From the NCBI GenBank assembly GCA_903822595.1, contig CAIJPS010000081.1:1-57180 (forward strand): a stretch of 57,180 nucleotides of DNA. Direction: 5' to 3'. The DNA comes from an uncultured Chlorobiaceae bacterium. Its GTDB lineage: Bacteria > Bacteroidota > Chlorobiia > Chlorobiales > Chlorobiaceae. This document shows, piece after piece, positions 34,849 through 42,571 of the stretch. Under the pieces are notes generated by a model. It was not told the DNA's origin. It saw only the letters and a program-made list of their open reading frames with translations, and made no database searches. The first letter of the stretch is position 1. Each line of letters starts with the position of its first letter. A program made the position numbers and the translations under genes.

Positions 34849-36072
34849 TCAGGCCGGTTCTGCCAGCTTCGCGGGAAGCTTTCCATACCAGCATCTGAGC
34901 GGCCCCTCTTCGATCATTATTGCGCAGTAATTGCACATGATACAGCGAGAAGCCGTTTGCCTTCCCTCCTGCAATTTGTGCACAATGTCTCGCTCAATGA
35001 TGAACGGACGCGACATGGAGACAAAGTCAGCGGCACCACTGCCGAGCGCAGCGGAAATATCTTCCAGTGTATGAATACCACCGACAGCAATGACAGGAAT
35101 TGTAACAGCTTTTTTGATGACTTTTGCTACCTCCAGATTGTAGTTCTGCAGGAGTTTTGGAATGGGCACTGCCAGAGGAAGCAGCGGTGAGAGCACTTTT
35201 TTCAGCGGTACAGGCATTGATTTGAACCTGAAATTGCAGGCAAGCAACGGTTCAACCGGCAGTTTCACCCCTCTCATGATCGACAATCCCTCCTCGATAG
35301 TACCAGACGAGACCTCGATAGCGGAGCAACCGGAGGCTTCAAGCAACCGGGCAATGTTGACAGCTTCGTCAGCCCTCATCCCTCCGGGCCTCTGATCGAA
35401 ACCGTTGATTTTGGCCAGCACGGGAAAATTGCCCTGTTCCTGGCGGATCCGACGCAATATTTCTGCCACAATACGAAACTTATTCTCTGTCGAACCACCC
35501 CAGCGATCCCGGCGGCGGTTGGTGTATCCAGAAAGAAACTGTGCAAGCAAATAGCCATGTGCCAGATGGAGCTGTATTCCATCAAAACCGGCCATTACCG
35601 CCCGGCGGGCAGCAAAAACGAAATTGCTGATGATTGCCTCTATTTCCCCTTCGCCAAGTTCATGCGGGCGCTCTTCATTGAAAATGCGGTCCTTGAGAGC
35701 GGAAGGAGCAACCGTCTTCATGCCGGTTACAGCCGACCGGGTCTGGCAACCACAATGAGCAAGCTGCAAAATGATCGGAGTACGATACCGATGAACCGCA
35801 TCGGTAAGTTGTCGATATGGCAAAATGAGGCTATCATCGTTCATCATCAACATACCCGGATAATTGGTCCGTCCATCCTGCTGAACCCCGGCATAGCCGG
35901 TGATAACTGCGCCTGCCCCTCCTTTGGCAAGAGCCGTGTAGAGTGCTTCATGAGCGGCAGAAGGCGCCCCGCTGCTCTCAGCCATACTTTCATGCGTCGC
36001 AGAGCGAATCAACCGGTTTTGGAGTCGAATCCCGGCAATGGTAGCAGAACAAAACACATCATGAGGCATCAT
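34849..36072 (-). CDS. NADH:flavin oxidoreductase (Old Yellow Enzyme family) with C-terminal cysteine cluster
   Basis: A 407-residue FMN TIM-barrel protein. Family blocks are LQNRLIRSATHESMA, LQLAHCGCQT, FDGIQLHLAHGYLLAQFLS, NRRRDRWGGSTENKFR and VIAVGGI, ending VSMSRPFIIERD. After the barrel comes CIMCNYCAIM with a further cysteine in PLRCWYG, similar to the 4Fe-4S site of 2-enoate and 2,4-dienoyl-CoA reductases. The FAD/NAD domain of those larger enzymes is missing, so the cluster would need an outside electron donor. Substrate unknown. It lies upstream of the rhodanese on the same strand, but separated by a probable operator. Confidence 0.88.
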   Translation of the reverse strand: MMPHDVFCSATIAGIRLQNRLIRSATHESMAESSGAPSAAHEALYTALAKGGAGAVITGYAGVQQDGRTNYPGMLMMNDDSLILPYRQLTDAVHRYRTPIILQLAHCGCQTRSAVTGMKTVAPSALKDRIFNEERPHELGEGEIEAIISNFVFAARRAVMAGFDGIQLHLAHGYLLAQFLSGYTNRRRDRWGGSTENKFRIVAEILRRIRQEQGNFPVLAKINGFDQRPGGMRADEAVNIARLLEASGCSAIEVSSGTIEEGLSIMRGVKLPVEPLLACNFRFKSMPVPLKKVLSPLLPLAVPIPKLLQNYNLEVAKVIKKAVTIPVIAVGGIHTLEDISAALGSGAADFVSMSRPFIIERDIVHKLQEGRQTASRCIMCNYCAIMIEEGPLRCWYGKLPAKLAEPA

Positions 36073-36133
36073 GGGTTATCCCCTTTTAGGTTTTCAGGCT
36101 CACGTCCATCATCATTCCTCTTCACTCTTGAGT

Positions 36134-36739
36134 CTAAAATGCCTGAAGTGCAAGTCTCCAGACATGTTCCCTTATATCAACAGGCCATAAAACAACTCTC
36201 TCATTGAATTGTTCAGACTCCTTCGCAAACAGGGCCCTCGCAGCCTCCTCGAAACCGGGCAGATCACCTGCCATTGCATGCATGAACCGGTAAACTGCTT
36301 CCTGTGATGTACGCAGTTTATCCCGGTCGTTGTTCACTCTCCGGGCTTCCTCGACAAGCTTGCGGAGAGCTACTGATGCACCGCCTGGTTGGCAGTTGAG
36401 CCATTCCCAATGCCGAGGCAGTAACGTCACCTCCCTTGGAACAACACCAAGCTTCGGACGACCCGGTCCTCGCTGAGAAGCCGGTTCACTACTTGAAGTT
36501 TCGGTGGTTGACCCGGGCTGCACGTTTATATGTTCCAGTCGCTTCAGAACATCATCCTTTGTGCCACGAAAATCCACTTCTACCAGTTCACTACTTAGAT
36601 CATCGAAGATCAAAACGGAGAGTACTTCCCCCTGATCAATTTGCTCTTTCACCTTTCCCGCCACCTGCTGCAACTCTCCCGATGCAATGTTCCGCATGCC
36701 GTCAAACGCAGTGCAGTACTCCCCGCTGTTCCTTTTCAT
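36134..36739 (-). CDS. DUF2239 family protein
   Basis: A 201-residue soluble protein matching DUF2239. The N-terminus (YCTAFDGMRNIASGEL) and FDDLSSELVEVDFRG are followed by a variable linker, then the family core RGPGRPKLGVVPREVTLLPR with HWEWLNCQPGGASVALRKLV. The C-terminal part has many charged helices. The GRPKLGVVPREVTL segment is basic and reminiscent of a DNA-binding hook, but function is unknown. It stands alone, 61 bases upstream of the Old Yellow Enzyme gene on the same strand. Confidence 0.85.
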   Translation of the reverse strand: MKRNSGEYCTAFDGMRNIASGELQQVAGKVKEQIDQGEVLSVLIFDDLSSELVEVDFRGTKDDVLKRLEHINVQPGSTTETSSSEPASQRGPGRPKLGVVPREVTLLPRHWEWLNCQPGGASVALRKLVEEARRVNNDRDKLRTSQEAVYRFMHAMAGDLPGFEEAARALFAKESEQFNERVVLWPVDIREHVWRLALQAF

Positions 36740-37148
36740 CTCTTCAAAATTTGTTTTATTATAACCCGGCTCAATTATATCCGGATAAAAATAATATTAT
36801 TCATGGTATTCAGCAACTATGCGAACCATTACCACCGATACAATATGAGTCAACTTGTGTACTTGTAATCAAGCTCTGTCAGCTTATCATTGGTAACAAG
36901 CGTGGGTGAAAACAATGCAAACGGGGTGTCCGACGATTTTTGGTGATTCAAAAAATCAGAGCCTTGTCCTAAACAAATTTTGGTTTGAGTGTTTTTTTTC
37001 AGAACTATTTAGGCTATATGACGGTTGTATCGAAATCCTTAAGTTAAAGGCATATATTTCTTACGACAGAAAAAGATGTTTTACTCATAAACTATCTATG
37101 TTAAAAGTCATTGAAAAGACATCAACCTTGCGTTAAAGGATTCCAATC
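36740..37148. other. Intergenic stretch between divergent genes
   Basis: About 410 bases, AT-rich, between the divergent DUF2239 and KorB-like genes. Reading frames here are short and I see no protein-like sequence. An AAAGGA ribosome site at the right end belongs to the KorB-like gene. It probably holds the two promoters. Confidence 0.5.
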
Positions 37149-37919
37149 ATGATTGATACACCCACCGAGTTCCATATATCCCATGTCACCGATGTGCCCT
37201 GGTGCCCGGGATGTGGAAGCCACATGCTGCAGAAGGCAGTAAATTTGGCACTGCATGAACTCAAGATTGAGCAGGAAAACCTCCTGATGGTGTCTGAGAT
37301 AGATCAGGCCATCAAGCTATCGGACACAAAGCTTGTTGTTATCGTTGAATCGGGTGAAAGAAATATGCTGGGCGAAGGTGGCCATCATTTTCTCCGTGCC
37401 ATCCGGAGAAACACTGATGTCACCATGATTGTCCACAACAACATGGCCTACGGCCTCACCAACGCACAAGCCTCTCCAGCCTCGCAGCACGGAAGGAAAA
37501 CACCAGCCAAACTCGAACCCTTCAATCCGCTGGGAGTAGCACTGTCAAGAAATGCTCCATTCATCGCAAGAGCCTTTGCCGGAGATATTGAGCAGACAAA
37601 ATTGATGATTATGGAGGCGATTACCTTCAAGGGATTTTCGGTCGTCGATGTATGCCAGCCATGCGTACTTTTCAATAAACTGAGTGCCTATCACTGGTTC
37701 AAGAAAAACATCAGCTACCTGCCGAAGGGACACAACACCACTGACCGCAACGCCGCCTTTCGTCTTGCAACCGGATACGATAAACTACCTCTGGGCGTTT
37801 TCTTCCGCCATAACGGAAGTGCACTTTATGAAGAACCTTTGGGTATCGATACAACCCCGCTTTTTCAACAGCAACATGATGAAAGAAACTGTAAAATGAT
37901 GATTGAGGCCTGCCGCTGA
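37149..37919 (+). CDS. KorB/PorB-like 2-oxoacid:ferredoxin oxidoreductase beta subunit, degenerate
   Basis: A 256-residue relative of the thiamine-diphosphate subunit of 2-oxoacid:ferredoxin oxidoreductases. It keeps PWCPGCGSHM (two iron-sulfur cysteines), HNNMAYGLTNAQASPAS and the later DVCQPCVLFN. It lacks about 28 residues that normally follow the VSGIGCS segment, including the third cluster cysteine. The cofactor motif GGDGD-x-x-GIGGNHF reads ESGERNMLGEGGHHF, so the metal-binding aspartate is gone. There is no alpha subunit gene beside it. The frame is intact and has a good AAAGGA ribosome site, so it looks like a retained but probably non-catalytic paralogue. Confidence 0.8.
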   Translation: MIDTPTEFHISHVTDVPWCPGCGSHMLQKAVNLALHELKIEQENLLMVSEIDQAIKLSDTKLVVIVESGERNMLGEGGHHFLRAIRRNTDVTMIVHNNMAYGLTNAQASPASQHGRKTPAKLEPFNPLGVALSRNAPFIARAFAGDIEQTKLMIMEAITFKGFSVVDVCQPCVLFNKLSAYHWFKKNISYLPKGHNTTDRNAAFRLATGYDKLPLGVFFRHNGSALYEEPLGIDTTPLFQQQHDERNCKMMIEACR

Positions 37920-38081
37920 AGTCTGCCTCTTCCCCGCCAGGATCAACGGGGTTAACTGATCGGTTACTTGAATAAATAAAATTTTCAACACATACTCCGC
38001 AGGAACACTGATTTTACCCGTCATCATCTCTTCATTTTGTCACGCAGTAGATGCGATTGTTAGCAGTTTTTGTCGTCAAGC

Positions 38082-38108
38082 GCCTGTAAACGTTTAATCA
38101 GGCTTTTT
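38082..38108 (+). terminator. Possible rho-independent terminator
   Basis: GCCTG and CAGGC pair around a loop that itself contains the palindrome TAAACGTTTA, followed by TTTTT. It lies about 160 bases after the KorB-like gene and just before the next gene, so it probably ends the KorB-like transcript. Confidence 0.45.
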
Positions 38109-38139
38109 CATTCACCATTCAAACAAGGGAGGAGTTCCT

Positions 38140-39249
38140 ATGTCAGCAAGACCGTTCTACGTCGTTGCCCACCGATGCAACAGCACTGATGCCGTCAAGA
38201 ATGCTATCGCCGACGGAGCCAATGCTATTGAATGCGACATCCGCTATTACGACAGCCCAAAGTATTTTCTGGTCAGTCACGATAAATCGGTTACTCCCGA
38301 AGCAGATGCGCTTATCCCCTATCTTGACCGCATGAGTGTGGTGCTGAAAGCCAAGCCTGCCGTCGCTCTGGTGATTTTCGACTGCAAGGATCAGCCGGAA
38401 AACCAGTTTCTCACCCTGTTGAAGATCGTGCGCAAGCACTTGACCGATCAGGTACCGGTAAATGTTCTTTTTTCAATTTCTTCCTATGACGACCGAGCCT
38501 TCTTCAACCCGCTGAAAGGATTCGCCATGGCCCCAAATGAAGGTGTGGGCATCGACGAAGACAACGACTCCAAGCGTGTTTCGGAATTCTTTCAGCAACT
38601 GGGTATTAGTCAGCACACCTATGGTAATGGCATCTATGCTTACGGAATCGGCCCCAATGTGCCGCATACCGTTATGAATGCAGTGGCTCGCAGAGCACAC
38701 GAGGGACACCTCAAAATGGTATATGTGTGGACGCTTCAGGATGCCGACGCCATGCGCAATTATATGCGGATGGGAGTGGATGGCATTCTCGTGAACAATC
38801 CCGCGACACTGCGCGAAGTGCTCAATGAGAAAGAGTTCGCCGGAAATCTGCGTCTGGCAACCCGTACCGATCGTCCTTTCATCACTCCCCCTGCTCCAGC
38901 ATACGTGCTTGACGTTAAAACCGCTGATGTAGGGGGTGGCGGAACAGATGCATGGCTGCGCTTCGCTGTCGTGGGCCTGGATGAAAAAATGCTCCATTAT
39001 ATCATCGATTCCTGTCCCCCGGGACTGTTTGAGTCGGGTGATACCAACAGCGTGACTCTTTTCGGCGACGTCGGCGCTCCGAAAAAGGTTCGTGTATGGC
39101 GGGACGACTCGGGAAATGGTCCGGGATGGTACCTCGACCGCATCACCCTCACAAAAACAAAGGGGGCAACACCGGCAGTTGGTGCGAAAACCATCATCTT
39201 CGACCAGTGGATACCTGCAAATGAGGTAATCGTCAAACCAGTTCCCTGA
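38140..39249 (+). CDS. Sphingomyelinase-D-like phospholipase fused to a PLAT domain
   Basis: A 369-residue protein. Residues about 1-245 match the SMaseD/PLD toxin family of spiders and corynebacteria, a GDPD-like TIM barrel. Catalytic and metal residues fall at nearly the same numbers: His11 (VVAHRCNS), Glu31 and Asp33 (NAIECDIRY), His47 (LVSHDKS), Asp81 and Lys83 (IFDCKD). VYVWTLQDADAM, GVDGILVNNPATL and RLATRTDRPF match the family's C-terminal part. From about 252 a PLAT/LH2 lipid-binding beta-sandwich follows (YVLDVKTADVGGGGTDAWL, RVWRDDSGNGPGWYLDRI). There is no signal peptide. An excellent AGGGAGGAG ribosome site precedes the ATG. Likely substrate is a phospholipid headgroup ester; green sulfur bacteria are not known for sphingomyelin. 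Confidence 0.85.
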   Translation: MSARPFYVVAHRCNSTDAVKNAIADGANAIECDIRYYDSPKYFLVSHDKSVTPEADALIPYLDRMSVVLKAKPAVALVIFDCKDQPENQFLTLLKIVRKHLTDQVPVNVLFSISSYDDRAFFNPLKGFAMAPNEGVGIDEDNDSKRVSEFFQQLGISQHTYGNGIYAYGIGPNVPHTVMNAVARRAHEGHLKMVYVWTLQDADAMRNYMRMGVDGILVNNPATLREVLNEKEFAGNLRLATRTDRPFITPPAPAYVLDVKTADVGGGGTDAWLRFAVVGLDEKMLHYIIDSCPPGLFESGDTNSVTLFGDVGAPKKVRVWRDDSGNGPGWYLDRITLTKTKGATPAVGAKTIIFDQWIPANEVIVKPVP

Positions 39250-39277
39250 TCCTCCGTTCTCTTTGATCCATTTTTCA

Positions 39278-39326
39278 GGCGTGCCTGCAGTACCATTCAA
39301 CACCATTAATGTTTATCAGGCACGCC
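39278..39326. repeat. 10-bp inverted repeat between convergent genes
   Basis: GGCGTGCCTG (39278-39287) and CAGGCACGCC (39317-39326) are perfect inverted copies with a 29-base loop. The right arm lies inside the last codons of arsM. There is no clear T run after either arm, so a terminator role for the two convergent genes is possible but not certain. Confidence 0.55.
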
Positions 39327-40148
39327 CTTATTTGCTGCAACCTTGAGGCTAACGACCGAACTTCCAATCCGCTGCAGTTCGCTCATTGGAATGCTGAGGG
39401 TTGCGGCAAGTTCCTGCAAAAGAGGCTGTCCGGCAATCATCTCCTCAGGGAAGTGACTCTCTCCGACAACCGATATCTCCTCGAACCCAGCCTGTTTTAT
39501 AGCGTCGAGATATTCATCCTTGCGAACGGCACCCGCAATACATCGAACGTATGCCTCGACTGATCCGCTGAGGTAAGCGGGGAGATCTGCCAGTAAAACG
39601 ATATCCGACACCATAAGCCTTCCGCCGGGTTTCAGCACACGCCAGGCCTCCTGAAAAACCTTTGGCTTGTCGGTCGAAAGATTGATGACGCAATTTGAGA
39701 TGATCACATCGACACTCGCGCTCTCCACAGGAAGCGCCTCGATCTCCCCAAGACGGAAATCAACGTTCCGGTAACCGTTGTTCCGGGCGTTCGCTTTTGC
39801 CCGTTCGACCATCTCAGGCGTCATATCCACGCCGATCACACGCCCCCTCTCGCCGACAATGCTCGAAGCAAGAAAACAGTCAAACCCGCCCCCAGAACCG
39901 AGATCAAGCACCACATCACCCTCCCTGATCACCGCAAGAGCCACCGGATTACCGCAACCGAGCCCGAGATTGGCACCCTCCGGTATGCTCTTCAGCTCCG
40001 TTTCGGAATAGCCCACAGCCTTGCCTGCCGACCGAATATATTCAGCTTCTGCATCCCCGGCTTTCCGGGAACATCCGCACGAACCACCCTGCTTTACCGT
40101 TTTGGCGTAGCTCTCTTTAACCGCTTCCCTGATATGCCTCTCTTCCAT
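39306..40148 (-). CDS. arsM: Arsenite S-adenosylmethionine methyltransferase
   Basis: ArsM methylates arsenite to volatile or less toxic forms. The 280-residue protein has SAM motif I VVLDLGSGGGFDCFLA and all three cysteines known to bind arsenic in the family: in LGLGCGNP, in SNCVINLS and in VRCIAGAV. An extra cysteine pair (SCGCSRK) sits near residue 20. I start at ATG 40148 because GGAGGAAGG lies just before it; an in-frame ATG five codons upstream has no such site. It is transcribed away from a TetR-type regulator gene, with inverted repeats between them. No ArsR, ArsB or ArsC is present here. Confidence 0.93.
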   Translation of the reverse strand: MEERHIREAVKESYAKTVKQGGSCGCSRKAGDAEAEYIRSAGKAVGYSETELKSIPEGANLGLGCGNPVALAVIREGDVVLDLGSGGGFDCFLASSIVGERGRVIGVDMTPEMVERAKANARNNGYRNVDFRLGEIEALPVESASVDVIISNCVINLSTDKPKVFQEAWRVLKPGGRLMVSDIVLLADLPAYLSGSVEAYVRCIAGAVRKDEYLDAIKQAGFEEISVVGESHFPEEMIAGQPLLQELAATLSIPMSELQRIGSSVVSLKVAANKGVPDKH

Positions 40149-40191
40149 GTTGCCTTCCTCCATCTTTTTTATAGAATATCTTATTCATTAA

Positions 40192-40264
40192 TGAACAATG
40201 TGTTCGATAAAAAATACCTATATTTAATCGTTGTGTCAACAACCAATGTTTTGAGTATTGTTCA
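40192..40264. promoter_or_regulatory. Candidate TetR operator between arsM and its divergent regulator
   Basis: GAACAATGTGTTC (40193-40205) is a perfect 5-3-5 palindrome. TGAACAAT (40192-40199) recurs inverted as ATTGTTCA at 40257-40264. These sites sit in the 162-base gap between the divergent arsM and TetR genes, where an autoregulating repressor would bind. Confidence 0.5.
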
Positions 40265-40310
40265 CTACCGGATAAAACCGATGTTTTTATCGGGCCGAAA
40301 AAGAAAATTT

Positions 40311-41009
40311 ATGACAAAAAAAAAGGAAGACCGGAGAATCAGCCGCACGCGCAGACTGATGCACGAGGCACTCATGACGCTGATTGTGGAAAAAGGGTAC
40401 GAGACCATTACCGTGCAGGACATTCTCGATCGAGCGGACGTGGGAAGATCGACCTTCTATGCGCACTACCGTGACAAGGATGAACTGCTCCTCTCCAGTT
40501 TCGAACTCCTGCGCACCCTGTTCGAACAACAGCAGCAAGCACTTTTTGATTCAAGACGTACCGGAAAGGAGCCTGAAGTCAATTTCGTCCTGGAACTCTT
40601 CCGTCACACCGGTCAGCATCACAAACTGTACAAGGCCATCGCAGGCAAACAAAGCGGCGAGATGATCCTGAAATACCTGCACCGCTATCTCTATACCATG
40701 CTGATCGAGCCTCTTACCGAGCTCAACAGGAACAAAAAATCCCCGCCCGTACCCATAGAGGTAACCACTCACCATCTAATCAGCACGCTGCTTTCGCTCA
40801 TGACCTGGTGGCTCGACAATAAGATGCCATATTCAGCAGAAAGGATGGATGAGATATTCAGGATTCTGACAGCGCCCGCCATCGAAGCAGCATTCAGCCG
40901 TAAAATGGAGAAGAAAGAGTATGAGAGCATCGCAGGCGAACACCCCACCGGAGGCGTGAATGCCTTCTACAGCCTCTTTATCGACAGCGTCTGCTGTCCT
41001 GATAAATAA
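40311..41009 (+). CDS. TetR/AcrR-family transcriptional regulator
   Basis: A 232-residue repressor. The N-terminal helix-turn-helix is clear: ALMTLIVEKGYETITVQDIL, then ADVGRSTFYAHYRDKDELL. The C-terminal domain (AefR/YcdC-like length) contains HKLYKAIAGKQSG and helices typical of ligand-binding dimers; its ligand is not evident. ATG 40311 is chosen because homology starts there; the frame is open 59 codons upstream into the intergenic region. It is divergent from arsM and likely controls that gene and itself. Control of arsM by a TetR instead of ArsR would be unusual. Confidence 0.88.
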   Translation: MTKKKEDRRISRTRRLMHEALMTLIVEKGYETITVQDILDRADVGRSTFYAHYRDKDELLLSSFELLRTLFEQQQQALFDSRRTGKEPEVNFVLELFRHTGQHHKLYKAIAGKQSGEMILKYLHRYLYTMLIEPLTELNRNKKSPPVPIEVTTHHLISTLLSLMTWWLDNKMPYSAERMDEIFRILTAPAIEAAFSRKMEKKEYESIAGEHPTGGVNAFYSLFIDSVCCPDK

Positions 41010-41574
41010 CCGCGATTCTACCTCTTTGAGAGTCTCTATAAGCAGTTACTCACATTCAGGCAGCTTCGCCGTTCTGGGCAGACAGTATGGTCTTTAACAT
41101 GACGCCAGTTTGGTTTGTCTGTCTAACATGATGCTACTTCTGTGTTTACGCTCTGTCTGTCTTGTCCTCACGCCGGTCACGATAATACAGAGTCATTTAT
41201 CAAATCCTGAGATCGATAATCATTATTGAAGAAAAGGTGCCAAAAGCTGCCGAATGTAATCAGCTCGAATCACCCGTTCCCTCATTATTGTTGACTCCTT
41301 CTCTTGCAGCTAATGCATAGTCACTTGGCGGACTCTCGGCAAACGCAGTAAGAGATAGTTTGAGCGCAGATAGATCAGTTGTAACGAAGCGGTCTCCAAA
41401 CTCACATAAGACTGCGAGGAGGCTAAAAGCATTGGATTTAGCGTACCAGAATGAATTAGCGCGAAAACAAAGCTTATTGAAAACGCTTGCAGCCTTTTCA
41501 ATTTTATCGACAAAGGCCTGTTTTTCTGTAAATACATCTGCTCACCGAATACAACGGAAGCTGATGCGCTGCAT
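41010..41574. other. Intergenic stretch with gene debris
   Basis: About 565 bases without an intact gene. On the minus strand an AAGGAG ribosome site precedes a 20-codon frame (41223-41285, starting MRERVIRADYIRQ) that stops early, like the beginning of a lost gene. A plus-strand frame at 41360-41590 has no recognisable protein character and runs into the beta-lactamase gene on the other strand. Two similar segments (TTTAACATGACGC, TCTAACATGATGC) occur near 41090-41135. Confidence 0.4.
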
Positions 41575-42363
41575 CTACAGAAGATTCTGAGAGCTGAAAA
41601 CATTTTCCACAATAGCACGGGCGGCTTTCCCGGAGGGGTGCTCTCCTCCTGTGATGTTACAGGCGAAAACGTAATCGACCCCTCCGCTTTCAAGAAAGCC
41701 GACAAACCATCCCAGCTCCTCTTTCCCGTTCGCACTCTTGCCTGATCCTGTTTTGCCGTAGAGCTTCCCTTTTGGGGTTTCTGAAACCAGCATTACGTCA
41801 CGAAGTGTCTTCACCTGCTTTCCGGAAAACGGCAGCTTGCCATCGAACAGTTTGTTTAATAGAGCGACCTGTTCGTCGGCGCTGATCAGCATTCCGGCTT
41901 TTCCTGGCCGAGGAAGCCAGAAGGTATCGATCCCTGTGGAGATATCCCCATTTCCATAGCCGATCAGTTCGATATATCTTTTCATCCGTTCAGCCCTGAT
42001 CTCTCTTGCAATCACCTGAAAAGCAGGCACCGCTGAAACCCGGAACGCCTCACGGAGGGTCAAGTCACGGTTCCACTCTTCGATATCCCGGTGCACCCCG
42101 TCCCAGATATACCAGGGTTCATCGGCACCCTTGATAAGACCAAGCTGAAGGCCGATCAGGGTATTATAGATCTTGAATGTTGAACAGGGTGACAATCGCC
42201 GAGCACTGAGTACCGGGTTTACATCGGTCACGACCCCGGAGGAGCGGTTAACAATCACCAGCGCCGTATCGTAGGCGCCGAAAAGCATTCTGTCGATCTC
42301 CTGCGCACCCGAAAACGCAGGAATTCCGAGGAAAAGCAACAAAAGAATTATCAGTAGTTTCAT
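41575..42363 (-). CDS. Class D (OXA-type) beta-lactamase
   Basis: A secreted serine beta-lactamase of 262 residues. All class D motifs are present: SxxK in SPCSTFKIYN (Ser61, Lys64), SxV in RVSAVPAFQ, YGN in IGYGNGDIS, STGIDTFWL, and KTG in LYGKTGSGK. The signal peptide is clear (LLIILLLLFLGIPAFSGAQ). I use ATG 42363 because GGGG precedes it at normal distance; a GTG two codons upstream is possible. Chromosomal OXA-type genes occur in many Gram-negative bacteria, and they may serve resistance or signalling. It stands alone, without a BlaR-type regulator. Confidence 0.93.
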   Translation of the reverse strand: MKLLIILLLLFLGIPAFSGAQEIDRMLFGAYDTALVIVNRSSGVVTDVNPVLSARRLSPCSTFKIYNTLIGLQLGLIKGADEPWYIWDGVHRDIEEWNRDLTLREAFRVSAVPAFQVIAREIRAERMKRYIELIGYGNGDISTGIDTFWLPRPGKAGMLISADEQVALLNKLFDGKLPFSGKQVKTLRDVMLVSETPKGKLYGKTGSGKSANGKEELGWFVGFLESGGVDYVFACNITGGEHPSGKAARAIVENVFSSQNLL

Positions 42364-42571
42364 CGTCACGCCCCATTCTCAGTCCAGAAACGGTATCGGC
42401 TTACAATGTGAAAGTTCATAAAAACGCAGGGAAAAAAGAAATATTGAGATCGGTTCGGGATGTTTTGTTTTTTTTGGAATACGTTGCAGGTTAACTTGTA
42501 TGAAAAACAACAGTCTGCTTTATACAATTCAGGCAGGTTACACCTTGAACAGTGTTCGGTGAAAAATTATA

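Noticed and set aside
38473-39306. Minus-strand frame of 277 codons opposite the phospholipase
   Set aside because: The plus strand carries the catalytic residues and a strong ribosome site; this one is cysteine- and histidine-rich by chance.
41310-41735. Minus-strand frame of 141 codons overlapping the beta-lactamase end
   Set aside because: Its first part is the beta-lactamase sequence in the wrong frame and the rest has no family; not a gene.
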